Assembly: GCA_964017235.1 (NCBI GenBank)
Contig: OZ024929.1
Location: 23,309,464-23,373,463 of the forward strand
Direction of reading: 5' to 3'
Length of the DNA stretch: 64,000 bases
Origin: Sabellastarte sp. h YS-2021
Lineage: Eukaryota > Annelida > Polychaeta > Sabellida > Sabellidae
Shown here: positions 10,927-24,039 of the stretch, one piece after another
Layout: each line of letters begins with the position of its first letter
How positions within the stretch are numbered: position 1 is the stretch's first letter
Notes under the pieces: model-generated
The model's database searches: none
Seen by the model: the letters and a program-made list of their open reading frames with translations, nothing else
Told to the model about the DNA's origin: nothing
Program-made: the position numbers and the translations under genes

Positions 10927-13187
10927 GTAGCTCTTGAAGAACTGCCTAGATTCCTCACACTTTGGTAGGTAAGTTAAAATACATTGTCTTTTTTAGTTTT
11001 TCATACTTTTTCCTGTCAATATCGTACTATAATTTCACTGATACATACACACATTTTGCATCCATTTTAAGTATTCCTGCTTTGCTGTTTTAAAAAATGT
11101 CACAAGTCCATAAACAATTTACAGTATGTAAACTATTTAAAATTCACAATTAATAACAGAGTCAATTAAATTCCTGGAATAAAACTCTTTTCTAAAATGA
11201 CTATCGTTCTTTTCTTTCAAAAATTTCTTCATCGTTATTTAATTTAAATAATAGCTCCTGTTCAATATATTTTCCTTGGTTCTTGCATGAACTTGGTACA
11301 CATTTAGCTTATATTTTTCAAGACACAGTTAAATATATAGTGTCATACAGTCATATATAATTATTATATTCAGTGGATAGAAGTTGACATCACACAACAC
11401 AGAAGCTATACCCAAGTATACAGATTATCGTAATCCAATTTAAAGGGTTACTATCCTCCAAAATTTACTACATCTTTTTTTTCTTGTAATCAACTCAACT
11501 AGTGTATTTATATACATTACCCATAGTTAGACCTCTCAAAACAAACCACACACTTTATAAAATGACTTTTATTACAGGCCTGTCAAGGTAACAGTACACA
11601 CTTCTCACTTCGGCAAATTCACCAGTGAACCGATGCTCTTACGTCAGCAGTTCCCCACTAGAGAATCTGGCTATAGCCTATCTCACTACATATCTGTGTT
11701 TAATACAGTATACATGTCTTATTTTCAGGATCATTTAATTTAAAAGTATTGTTTTATCATAATAAATGTATAAGACAAATAAAAACTGGCCCTTTTTAAG
11801 TATTTAAAAACAGGATAACTTTACATATAGTACTGAAAAATTACAAATAGAAAGATACAGCAGGACATATCCTTAATGAAAGGTGATATAACAAAGTTAT
11901 GTTCTTAACATAATTGAACAAATGTTTAGTGAAGATGAAAATAAGATGATTTACTAACTTTACTAACTACCAGATGCAAACAATTAGATGTGAGTACAGG
12001 GAGAAACGTTTAGCAAATATATACATTTATAATGTTTTATAAGTGCTGTACAATGGGAAAAACATTGTAAAAAGATTTTTGAAGTGAATTTGATTATATT
12101 TTTTGTTATTTCCATTGAAATAATAAAATATCTGGATAATAACTCAATGGCCATTGAAATAAATATGTGAAAAGGATTTGTATATAACAAGTAGTTATTT
12201 TGTCCAGTTTTGGCACCTTTTAAAAAATTTACAAAGTAGATTCAGAGATCTGAATTTTCCTCAGTATTTCTTCAGATAAAAATAAGTTTTTGAGATAATG
12301 GAACTCATATGTATTGAATTAGTGGTCATATAACATTGCTAGTTTTTTGAGAAATGAGCACTTCAATACTATAATTTTTTCTTACCTATTTTCAAACCAT
12401 ATCCTATGTGGTGGAGCCTAGTATTTATTACTAAATAAATTATTACTAAATATTGTCTCATATTTGTATCATCACCTGTATGTGTGAAGTGTATAACTAA
12501 ACTGGATAAGGATACACACTGGGCATTCATTTTTAAACTCTAATTTTAAACAAAAATGTCTTCAGAGTAAAATGTCTAATTTTCATATTGCAGTAAAAAT
12601 TTACTTAGGTGGAAATGTTTTGGATAGATACTGACCCTACAAACAAAATTGGGCAAATTTCATTTGGATGAAAATTATTATTTGTGGCATTACTGCCATG
12701 TACTTACTTAAATTTATACATACTGGTAATAACTTTTATATAACTTTATAAATTTGATATACTATATCTCATTTCAATTTAGAATTATGAAATATACAAA
12801 ACAGTAAAAATTAGAAGATTCCTCAATATCATTATCATGCTTATAACCTGACCAAAATGACCAGTATGTTTTCAATATTCCACATCAAACCATGACATAC
12901 AGGAACAAAATGATATTTTCTTCAGCTGATCACACAGTGTGTGTATATGTGATGAACATGAAAAAAAATCACTTGCCAGTACTGCACTGAACTATACTTG
13001 GAAATTGAAGCCTCGGTGTTCGGTAGGACCTAACGGACGCGTAATTTAACAATATACAAAATTGATGGAAAAATCAAATAATCTGGGCTTTTAGTCGTAC
13101 TTTTTCTTATTATTACTGCTTTCCATGAAATACCCTCAGTTATTTATCCTTTTTATGTTGTTCTGAATGTTTTTAACTGTACAATAG
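10927..13187. other. No recognised gene; possible old element end at 11439
   Basis: Strongly AT-rich. TTTAAAGGGTTACTATCC at 11439 is mirrored near 17100-17121, suggesting the ends of an older element surrounding the LINE below. No host exon was recognised. Confidence 0.4.
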
Positions 13188-16100
13188 TTTTGCTAGTTGA
13201 TATTGCGAGTATTATCGCCCACTACCGGGAGTTACTCGGTGTTGTTTGGTTGTGTTTTACATTTTGAATATTTTGCTAGTTGATATTACGGGCATTACTG
13301 TCCTCTACCGGGAGTTACTCAGTCATTTTTGGTTGTGGTTTGTATTTTATTGACCGTTAATGTTTTCGCTGTGAATTTTTGCGTGTTCATTTTGTCTGTG
13401 GTTTGTGATTCCTTATAATGCGGATTGTTAGACTCCTTCTTTGTATTGTTGGCCTCTTTGTACATTGCCATAAGAGTCAAAACAGAATTCAGACTAGGTG
13501 CGATGTCAGCCTGCATGGATGTAAATATGATGGACCTACTGCCAAATCGATTTTGTTCATTTATGTCAGGACACATAGAGTCACTTTTTGTGAAAAGGCG
13601 TCTTTCAGGCAGCTTGCTCTGGTTCTACTGTCGGGTGATGTCGCTCTAAATCCCACTGAAGTTTGGGTTTGCTAACTGCCGGTCCATTAGGAATAAAGGT
13701 CCAATTCTCTGTGATGAAATCCAGACTGGAAATTTTGATGTTTTTGGTCTCACCGAGACCCATATTAAAGCTCTAGACACACCCTCATTTCTTAATGAGT
13801 TAACGCCTGAAGATTTTTCCCTTGTTCACACCAACAGAGAAAACAAACGTGGTGGCAGTGTTGGCTTTTTTCCATTCCCCTGAGTTCTCGTCTCATGAAA
13901 ATCACACTGTCTGTCTCACTCTCGATGGGCGTCGCTTGTTTCTTGGGGTCATTTACCGGCCCCCTGCCTCATCTGTAGTAAATTTTTTTGAAGATTTTCT
14001 GTCATATGTGGATTTTTTTGTCTTCCTTATCCTCCTCCTTTGTCATTTGTGGTGACTTTAATCTTCATGTCGACATTATGTCTCCAACAGTCTCTGAATT
14101 TAGATCAGTCATTGATTCTTGCTGTCTGTCCCAACACATTGATTTTCCAACTCACCTTCATGGTCATACCTTAGATTTCTTGATGGCTCCATCCGAGTTC
14201 TCTGCAATTTCTGATGTGAAAGGTTCAGACTTCATTAGTGATCACAAAATTATCTCTTGTGTGGTTGACTTTCCATCTTTGGATACACCAATTCAGAAAG
14301 TTGTTACCTTCCGTCAGTATCATAAATTGAATATTGATAAATTCAGAAGTGACCTCATGACTATTCCGTTTTTTAGCTCACCATCTGATGATATAGATTT
14401 ATTGCATGAACAGTACATGTCTGGTTTGTCTGGCCTTCTAGATATTCATGCACCAGTGAATACTAAACAGCTCATCAAACCAGCCCCAAGCTGGATAACT
14501 GACGAGTATAGAACTGCCAAGTGCATGAGAAGGCAATATGAATGCGCCTCGAGAAGAGACAAATCCTCTGAAAATCGTTCCCGTCTTCGATGGCAGATAA
14601 ACAGATGTAACCACATTCTAAATAGAAACAAGGGGTGTTTCTACCGTGATCTAGTTAGTGAAAATTGCGGTGATAGTAAGAGGTTATGGCATGCACTAAA
14701 TAGAACATTGAGTCTGTCAAATTCTACTGTCCTCCCATCCTTTGAGGATGAAAAATCTTTAGCAAACAGATTTGGTTCGTTTTTCATTGATAAAATTGAA
14801 AAGATTCGAGACACCTTTAAATACATCCAATCTCAGGTTCTTCACCCAGACAAGGAGCCGCCGACTTTCAGTTCCTTTCAAGTTGTCACTGATACTGAAG
14901 TCCTTAAGTTTATCAAGGAATCTCCTTCAAAAACTTGCTCCCTTGATCCATGCCCCAATCACATTGTGAAACAATGTATTGACATTCTTCCCCCTTCATT
15001 GACTAAACTGGTTAACTTGTCCCTCAAAAATGGCATTTTCCCTAATCCTTTCAAACAGGCTATTGTCACACCCCTCCTCAAAAAGTCCACCCTTTCAAAA
15101 GAAGACTTGAAGAGCTATCGACCGGTGTCCGGTCTTAGCTTCTTGTCAAAATTGGTTGAGCGAATTGTGGCTGCCCAAATTAGATCTCACATGGATTCTC
15201 ATGATCTTGGTAACACTTTCCAGTCAGCCTATAAGTTGGGGCACTCAACAGAAATTGCCTTGTTGTGCATCAAAAATGAGATTCACTTATCTCTGTCCAA
15301 GGGCATGCCTACAGCACTAGTGCTACTTGACCTGTCCGCGGCTTTTGACACCATCGATCATGATACACTCCTATCCTCTTTGTCATCTAGATTTGGTTTT
15401 GCTGGATCGGCACTAAAATGGCTTAGATCCTACCTCCAGGATCGTTTTCAGTCAGTCAAGATTGGTTCCAGTCTTTCGAATTTGTTCAAATTGAAGTTTG
15501 GAGTCCCCCAAGGTTCTGTCTTAGGTCCTCTTCTGTTTTCCCTCTACACAACACCTCTTGGTCAAGTCATCAGAAAATATACCGGAGTCTGTTACCACTT
15601 CTATACGGACGACACTCAGCTGTTCATTCACTTATCCCCTGATGATAGTCTGAATTCTTTTGACCGTCTTAAATCGTGTTTGAATGATATTCAGGTCTGG
15701 ATGTCTGAAAACAAACTCAAGCTAAATCCTGGGTGTTCTGTTTGATGCAAAGTTTTGTTTCACCAATCACCTAAATTTTGTTATCAAATCCTGTTTTATT
15801 AGCCTCAGGGACCTTCATCGCATCAGGAGGTTTCTTTCTGTGGATACATCAGTGATGATTGCAAATGCTCTGGTCAGTAGTCGTTTGGATTATTGCAATT
15901 CTCTTTTTCGCAGTTTGTCATCCCGAAATGCTACAAGGCTCCAATATGTTCAAAATGCTTTTGCACGGTTTGTCACTGGTGCTTCAAAGTACACTCACAT
16001 TACATCCACCCTTAGGACACTTCATTGGCTACGCATTAGACAACGTATTATCCTCAAAACCCTAGTTTTGGTTTATAAGTACCTCACCACTGGCCAGTCT

Positions 16101-16508
16101 AAGTATTTTGCACCATATCTCCCCTTGTACAAATCTGCTGTGAATACAAGACGTTCCAATCCCAAAAATTTGTTCCTTCAGGTTCCCTCTTACTGTGCTT
16201 CCATCCATAAATCAAAGGTCCATTTTAACAATAGTTTTTCATATGATGCCCCTAAGTTATGGAATGATCTTCCATATGATATACACAGTGCTCCAAATCT
16301 CTCCAGTTTCAAAAGTCGACTCAAAACCTACCTATTTCAGAAATCATTCCCACCATAGCTTCTTACTACCGAACACCGGACGACCTCTCTGGGAACGACT
16401 CGGAACATGTCTTATGACTTATGCCTTATGAATTGGATGGTGTGCCTTAGAATCCGTTGATACGGAGATTAAGCATGTGGACAACTGATTGATTGATTGA
16501 TTGACTTG
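13188..16508 (+). mobile_element. L2/CR1-like LINE, nearly full length, inactive
   Basis: Two tandem units of about 83 bases (13188-13270 and 13271-13353), each with TTTTGCTAGTTGATATT and CTACCGGGAGTTACTC, look like a repeated 5' promoter/UTR. They are followed by a coding region for endonuclease and reverse transcriptase. A 3' UTR contains GTGCCTTAGAATCCG and AGATTAAGCATG, and the element ends in a TGAT repeat at about 16487-16508. This layout is typical of the L2/CR1 group. Frameshifts and an internal deletion make this copy inactive. Confidence 0.8.
13418..16358 (+). pseudogene. LINE polyprotein: APE endonuclease and reverse transcriptase (frameshifted)
   Basis: The reading starts at ATG 13418 and gives LSGDVALNP, close to the LSGDIELNPGP hallmark of L2-type ORFs. 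After a frameshift near 13665 the endonuclease is readable: NCRSIRNKG, GLTETHI, then VIYRPP. After another shift near 14030 come ICGDFNLHVD and SDHKIISC. The RT core follows at 14990-15740, with LKSYRPVSGLSFLSKLVERI, LLDLSAAFDTIDHD, GVPQGSVLGPLLF and the catalytic FYTDDTQLF. The frame stops at 15745. A deletion removes the segment after LNP, and the thumb/C-terminal region resumes at 15776-16358 (LDYCNSLF, LHWLRIRQRI, APKLWNDLP). It would nick DNA and copy LINE RNA if intact. Confidence 0.85.
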
Positions 16509-18695
16509 AATCACACACACAAATCTGATAACAGAATGTTTATAACCTACAAAATAAACTTTCTTGTTAGGTCACCCTTAATGTACTTTATTATGTAGTA
16601 AGTATAGTATAGGAAACCTGATTAAATCATGGATCTCATATCCTTTTTTTACAATTCTCTCTGTGTTAACTGTGGTGGTAAAATCACCACAATTAATGGG
16701 TCAGTTTTATTAGTTTTTCTCATCATTTTGTCAGGTTATTTAATCTTTTTACAGGCTAAAACATAAGGGCATGATAAAGCACAGTATGTATAGTATCTTG
16801 GTTCTCTTTCTCAGTTTTAAAATGAGACCATTTCAAGTATATCTACACTTCTATATCTGAATGACTTACCGGTGCACAAAACAGAGAAAATACATGGGCC
16901 ATCATGATGTCAGTGCACACACCAACTACTACAGCAGTGCACTCGGCAATTTCTGTGGCTTGAGCTCAGTTTTGATATATATAGCAAAGGTGTATTTTCT
17001 TTAATTCCTGATTACTCAGTAATTAAGCTGTGTTTCAAAATTCTCTTTGGGGAAATGATTTACTATATTATAATAAATATTTTAAAGGCCTTTTGTTTTG
17101 GGGGTGTAATAACCCTTTAAATAAATCTTGGTCTTGAATTCAATCTGTTGCTTGATGTTAACCCATAGATGAAAAAGTTTGTTCCATTCGAAGAAAAAGA
17201 TGCACTAAAATTTCAATGTGTTCATGATTAATTGTGTAAAAATAGATGTATTTCACAGGCATAATCTGCGTAATCCAGATTTAGATATGGATTGTTTTGA
17301 TTAGCTAGATTTTGCAAAGTGCAATTTTCCTGAGATAAGAATCCAAGGTGAAAAATACAAGATGAACCAATATCATAAAAATTACAAAATTCTTAAAATT
17401 TACTGCTACATTTTGCTGCCATTATTCTGCAAAGTATTATGTATAATCCAATGAATCTGAATCCGTGAATCCACCTCCAGAGTTAGATCAACAGATTCAT
17501 AATCCGGATTAGGATTCAGATTAATTTTTAGCACAATCTGAGTTAGTTTTCAGACATGAAAAGTAATCGTATATTAAAAAAAATAATCAACACAAAATCT
17601 AATGTTAATTTTCTGACATGAAAAATAGGTCACAGATTATGACGAAAAAGTAAGGGTTTACATCCTGTTCAACATCTGGTAATATATGGATGGGCCCTTA
17701 GTATTACCACTTGTGGGTGTCTAACCCCACAGAGGCAACAGCCTGTGATTAGATACCAAATTTGTTAACATCTTGCCAACTGATTACCTTGATTATAGTT
17801 AAGGACAAACACATACTGAAGATAGGAAAATGTAAACCAAATCTTAGAGCATTTTAGATAAGAATGTTTACATTCCTTGCATGAGGGGTTCATTTTTAGT
17901 TGCTAATTATAAATTGCTTTCTGGTATGGCAAGACAATGTCAATTCATTCTTCTTACATAATTTTTTTATGTTAACTTAGCTCAAGAAATATTTTTATTA
18001 GTTTAGAGGAAGGTAATTACTGTGTATCTACAATGTGTACAAGAGTGGTTGTGAAATTATCAAACAAATGAAATATTAGGTGAATGGCGTTTACTGTTGA
18101 TTAAAATTATTCATAAAAATCCACTAATGTAAGAATTTATAGATATGTGAATTTACTGGGAAGTTGAATATTTGGGAATAAAACAACAAAATTTTTGGCT
18201 TTTACATGACATTTTGTTGTATACTAATAGATTTTTTATAACTACAATGGCTTATTATTTTAATTTTGTATAATATTCAAAAATCTTAACTGGATGAAAT
18301 AATTAGACAGAGCATGTCATAATTGGTAATTTCTTCATAAATATTTTATTGTTTTATAATTTTATAATGAAGTTATCAAGTTTATTTTATAATGAAGTTA
18401 TCAGATTGAGGAAGTTAGATTCTCCAACTGGATGAACGTGAAATAATTCTACCTAGATGGAAAATATAAAATATCAGAACATATATATCCTGACCTGTGA
18501 AGTTTGATTACTCATGAAACATTAACAGACACAGTACAATAACTCATACATGTCATTGTATATGCATGGGTGAAATGGAAAAGTGCCACTTAAACTATTA
18601 TGCGAATTCAACCATAGTTATATGAAGCCTAATAGCTGGAGCTATTAAATCAGAAATAAAATGTTATAAGCCAGGATATCATGAAAACAATACAC
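16509..18695. other. Mostly featureless AT-rich DNA with one repeat copy
   Basis: Contains the interspersed repeat at 17230-17545 and the possible right end of an older element near 17121. I see nothing else that can be named. Confidence 0.4.
17230..17545 (-). repeat. Interspersed MITE-like repeat, copy 1
   Basis: It matches 60365-60716 in inverted orientation. Shared words include AATCCAATGAATCTGAATC, GTGAATCCACCTCCAGAG and CAATTTTCCTGAGATAAGAA. It is rich in AATCCGGATT-type palindromic words and has no coding capacity. Confidence 0.65.
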
Positions 18696-20115
18696 CCCAG
18701 TGGGCAAACTTATGTCATTCAGACATCTAAATGACAACAGACCCGATGTCAATAAACTGTCTATTTTTATTTGGTTTGAAAGGTCTAATGACATCATTTT
18801 CCCAACATCAAAATGACATGATTATCATGACATCAAAAGGACATTATTTTGAAGATATCAAAATGACGTCCTTTTGGGGAACTCTAAATGACATCATATA
18901 TTATATCAAAATTACATTTTTATGACATCTAAACCAGAAGTGATCCAAAGTTTCAAATCCACCCAAAATTATATACATCCTTTTAACAACAGTTTCATTA
19001 CAATAAGAAAAGTTCCCAAATGACATATACAGAAAAAAATATATCACAAATGAAGAAAACAGTATTATATTGTTAATCTACTTGATTGATATATTTTGAT
19101 ATGTCTGATGACGTGCGGTGGATAATAAATTAAATTATGTTCAAATAACATAAACTAAATTATTAAATAAGGAATTGTGGATAATAAAGAATTGGCATCA
19201 CCGTCTCCCAGTGGTACCTACAGAGAGTGATAAACAGGAATGTGAATAAAAATTTATTGATACTTCTAGTTCACTTCATACATAGCAATTACACAACAAA
19301 ACATCAGTGCCACTACATATTAAATTAACTTTATCATACATGTAAGAAAAGTTAACAATCACAGGTCGATCAACCTAACACTTGAATGAATATAAACAAG
19401 AAAATAGTCTATTATCGCTTGTAAGTGGTATCAACAACTAGAAATTTTAACTACCTGGAGTATATATCCGGTCTATTATTGCAGTATTTCAAATATTTTA
19501 CTTTAATAAAACATATTTTAAACACAAGTTATTTACTTTTATAAGAGAAATAAATAAATAAAAGTGAAGTTTGTACTTTGTAATATTAATATCATAAGGT
19601 TCATTATGTATACAGTCTATGTTTCATCATTTTAGGGACCCTTAATTAGTAATTTCTGTGGGTGACCCTAAGGCCTTCTTCCTTTGGAATGTTTGCATAT
19701 GACAAAGTTACATCAAGGGTTACCAGCAGACTGTCATATGGTAATGTTTGTATTAATTTTGGTTGTTTCAAAACAGACTGTATGTTAAATGTCAGAGATA
19801 AGTGTTAATAATGACATCAAAATGATGTGTCAAGAAATATTAAAATAAAAAAACAGCAATGAAATTCATAATGTAACAGTGACATCATTAAGCCAAAGAT
19901 AAAAAATATAGGGAGAGTTTGAAGAAGTCAAAAGGAAGTCACAGAAACTACCAACTTATGGGGTACATTAATCTATCCTCTGATGGCACAATGACATCAA
20001 TATGATGTGGAGAGAAAAACATCAGATTTTGTGCGATTAAATTATGTCAAAATAACATCACATGTATTGACTAACAGGTCTGTTTCCATCAAATAATGTC
20101 TAAATATCATTATGC
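18696..20115. mobile_element. Putative TIR element with iterated AAATGACATCA motif
   Basis: The start CCCAGTGGGCAAAC resembles the ends of the elements at 20259 and 55654 (CCCAG then A/G-rich and CA). Subterminal zones at 18725-18925 and 19805-20110 repeat AAATGACATCA and its complement many times. A clean right TIR was not found, so the end coordinate is approximate. There are no coding domains. Confidence 0.5.
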
Positions 20116-20258
20116 TACCTGTGTTGGAGTAACTTAGATTTATAAAAAAAATAACAGTTTAGAGAAGTCATAATATTTGAAACTTATTTCGACTTGTGAA
20201 TTAATTTAACTTAATTTCATAGTCATCCATCAAACAAATTGAAAAAAAAATCTATATA

Positions 20259-22112
20259 CCCAGCAAGCAAGATCATATGGGGCCTATGTGGGCTATAGGC
20301 GGGCAAATAGCAATATGGGTCCTATAAAGGATATATATGGGCACAGAATGCCCAAAGGGGGCCCATATTGGTCCCATTTATATAAAAATACTTAATGTTC
20401 CCTAAATAGTACAAAATGAGGAAAATAAAACAGATTTAATAATAGATTCATTTGGCATCATGTTGATTTGGACTTCGTAAAGAGTGGTAAACAAAACATT
20501 TATTATCACAATGTTTAATATGGGCCCCAGAATGGACTTTTATGGATGATTTACTGGTATAAGGGTCCCAGATAGGTCCCATATATAAATCCTAGAGGAA
20601 AAATGTAAATATATATAACAAGTGTTCTTTATTAACTTCTCATCTGATTTTGAATGAAAAAAATCCAAAAATAAAAAAGGTCCTATTTGAGAAAAACAAC
20701 TCGCCACAAAAGCTTTTAAATAAAAGTGTACACACATATTGGTTGGACCTGTGAAGGTCAAAAATGGGTATAATATTCTCACAAGGGACCCTCATTATTA
20801 TCACATACAATAGCCGTTTTATAGCTCTGTAAATGTATTGTCAAGTTTTTGTAAAAAATGTATTAAATTAAATTTGTTGTATATCTCACTAATCTAGTGG
20901 TTTATATTACCTTAATGTACCACAAACACCTTTTTCATGTATAAGAGTACAGAAATCCTAAGTCTACAGTTGTGGAAATTCTGTAAAAGTTTAGTTTCTC
21001 TTAGTTTAACTCAAGGGGTCATTAATAGGTCCAACCCCCTATATCATGCAGTACAGATATGTTTATCTTTTCACACAGATAGTATTTTGAGGCAGTGCTA
21101 GGAAAATGGGAAAACACCCCATGGTGTGAAACAGGGTAGCCTTTCGTCACTAGGATACAAATTACAGTACAATTTAAATATTATAAATATGTGTGAGAAA
21201 TCTATTAAATTTGTAAAAATTGTGTAAATAAGGCTAAAATAATAAACTATGATATTTTTGGTGGGGATTCATAATGAAAAAAATCTTTATTAATCAAATA
21301 ATGCATGTGCTTAATTATATCAGTTAACTAAGGATTTCATCATGTGTTTTACTTGTGTCTTGACAAGGCTATGTAGCTGTTTTAGCTTGGGCCATCTGGA
21401 AAAAGGGTTTGGGTGAATCATAAGTGATGAGTTTCTGATACACATTTCTGTATTCTGTATAAGACAAGCTTAGACACAAATGTGGTACATCATAAGATTT
21501 TGAACTTGAAATGATTTGAATTACATTCTGGAAATTGGATAATAGTATAGTATGAATCAAGATTGTATTGTGCATTATTTACAAAGGCTTCATGAAAGTG
21601 TATTAAAATATTAGACAGAATATGTGGGCAAAGTGTGAAGGAAATTGCGGACTGTTCACACAGATCAACTCATTTTTGAGCTTCTATTACATGCGAGCTG
21701 AATTACAAATGGACCTTGTGTTGATAGTGCACATTTAAAAACTGAGCCGGTCTATACATCTGAACCTATATGTAGGACCAAGAAGAACCTGGATGCAATT
21801 TACCATATAGTGCCCCTGTCAGACCCACATATAACCCATATACAGAGCCCATACTGGTCCCATCACCAAACCATTTGCAAAAACCATCTGGGCCCCATGT
21901 TCAAATTACAAGTTGGGCCCATGTGGGACCCATTTATTTCACAATAAAGGCCCCATATGGGGCCCATATATGACCCTTATTGATAAACCATATTGGTCCC
22001 ATCAGAAAACCGTTTGCAAAAACTGACTGGGGCCCATATAGGGCACCCACAAAGGCCCCATATAAGAACCCATTTGGGACCCTTGTTGGTCTCATATGTA
22101 GTGCTGGCTGGG
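20259..22112. mobile_element. TIR element with iterated GGCCCATAT motif
   Basis: The left end CCCAGCAAGCA and the right end (complement CCCAGCCAGCA) form TIRs, and TATATA sits immediately outside both. The subterminal zones (20275-20375 and 21780-22100) are made of GGGCCCATATNGG-type words and their complements. A tandem block of about 140 bases containing CCATTTGCAAAAAC is duplicated near 21860-22040. The centre is AT-rich and non-coding. It is non-autonomous and its superfamily is not identified. Confidence 0.7.
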
Positions 22113-22698
22113 TATATATCAATATGATTTCGCCAATTATATTTACCATGACCTCATCCACAGGTTTCGAAATGACTTTAAGGGCTGGACCACCAAAAAT
22201 GCTTTGCAATCTTTATTTGTGATTCAACCAGATTTCAGTATTGGATTTAACCTGACTTTAAATTGTGTGTCTGCTAGGATATTACCTATTCACAATACAG
22301 ATGATATCTCCTCTTTTGAATTTCGTCATATCATCGCATATTCGTATGGTTCCCCTAAGTTTAGCATGGTCCAGTCGCGGTTGGTTCAGGAACTTTTTTT
22401 AAAGATATATTTGTGCATATTCTTTAGAATATTTATTGTCTTGACTTTGTTGTTTAGATAACATATGATATAAATTATTCAGTTGAGTCAATTACTTATT
22501 TATATTCTATAAACATTGTATTTTATTTGTGAGCGATAATACGACTCCACAGTACTGCCTTGGATGTTACTGTGGTATCTGCGTACCAATAAATGCCTGT
22601 CATATATTTCTTCAAGGGCAAGTAATTTAAATTTGAAATATTAATCACGCAAGTGCGTATACTGGTAAAATACCACTACTATATCAATAAATAAAATT
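22113..22698. other. No recognised gene
   Basis: A short frame at 22204-22461 has no family resemblance. No other structure was seen. Confidence 0.4.
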
Positions 22699-23225
22699 TA
22701 CGAAGTGACCCCTGTCACGGCATCATGGTTTTAAGTTTTCTTCCAAAGTCACAGCATTGCACTAAAAATCAATGAGTCTTGACAACTCAGGTAATTTGTT
22801 AGCGGTATATTTGCTTGAAAATTGTGTAGAATATATATGAGGTCACAGAGTTCTGTGTGGGGTTTCCTAACAATGTATGTAGAAATACTTTACATGAAGA
22901 TCAAAATTTGCAGAAAGCTCATTAATATTCATGTGGTGGATTTCTATGGTGGTTTCTTAACAATATTTTCTACTTTAACATCAGATACTAGATGGACTAC
23001 ACAACTCATGAATATTTATATATGCGTAGGAAATATTTGACGATTCCATGACATTTTTAACAATACTTGAAGATCAAAATTTGTGGGCTACTTATTAATA
23101 TTCATGAGGTCACAGTATTGTGTGGGGGACATATTTCATTTGTGGGAATTGATGGTGTTATTTGCGATGCCGTAACTTTAGACAAAAACTTAAAACCATG
23201 ATGCTGTGACAGAAGTCACTTTGTA
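22699..23225. mobile_element. MITE with about 60-bp TIRs
   Basis: The left arm TACGAAGTGACCCCTGTCAC is mirrored by the right arm (complement TACAAAGTGACTTCTGTCAC). The match continues through GGCATCATGGTTTTAAGTTT and beyond. Internally, two imperfect copies of GAAGATCAAAATTTG followed by ATTAATATTCATG occur (near 22897 and 23070). It has no coding capacity. TA at each end fits a Tc1/mariner-type duplication, but that is only suggestive. Confidence 0.75.
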
Positions 23226-24031
23226 AAATTAATATAGAGAAACAAGAGAGAAATAAATGATTAACAGTTACAATAGCCTAGCAAGAAGCTTTTTACCTCT
23301 TGTTCACAATAATTCTTAGATGTCTTGCAAAACTACAACCACACTTCCTCAGATAAAATGACCTGGAAGTACTTGTATTGGCTTCAAAATGGCATTATTG
23401 TCGGTTAAATTGATAAGCAATAAAGTAACTAATAATAGAACCAAAGATTAGAGAAATGCACATGACAACTATCCCATATTTATCGCAACTCCTCTTTATT
23501 AGGAGCAAAACATTAAGCCTCACAACCCTGTGCCTTGGTACCAAAGAATATTTAGGAATATATGGTCAAGTATATTTGCGATGAATTTTGTTTTTGTATT
23601 TCAATTAAAAAATATACATGTGGACCCAAAGAATATGCCTAATTAGATTTAAGAACATTCACTCAAAATACCCAACTGATTAATGTTAACAGTGAAACTA
23701 AATTAGCCACATTTTTGTTGTGATGTGGCTCATTATTTCTACAGTCAATAGAAATGAGGGAAATATTGCAAAGCCGGAGTACATGTGCCAGGCTTGCACA
23801 GATCAACTTGCTGAAATATCAAGTACTCCCAATTCACAGACTAGCAAAAATCTCTATGAGCAAATGAAAGACACACATGTGAGAGAATATTTTTACTACC
23901 AAAAGTGGGTGAGCCCATTAGGCATGCAAAAATATTTATGAGCAAATCAAAAACACACTACTGAAAGTGGGTGAGAGAATGTAGTCAAACTACTGCCGAA
24001 GTTGGGTGAGCCTGTTTGGTTGTAGCTTGAG
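23226..24031. other. No recognised gene
   Basis: AT-rich. A short duplicated phrase (AAAAATATTTATGAGCAAAT, compare AAAAATCTCTATGAGCAAAT) occurs near 23848-23950. Nothing else was recognised. Confidence 0.4.
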
Positions 24032-24039
24032 ACCCCAGC

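Noticed and set aside
13319..13576. Antisense 85-codon frame over the LINE start
   Set aside because: It lies opposite the LINE 5' region, with no family resemblance.
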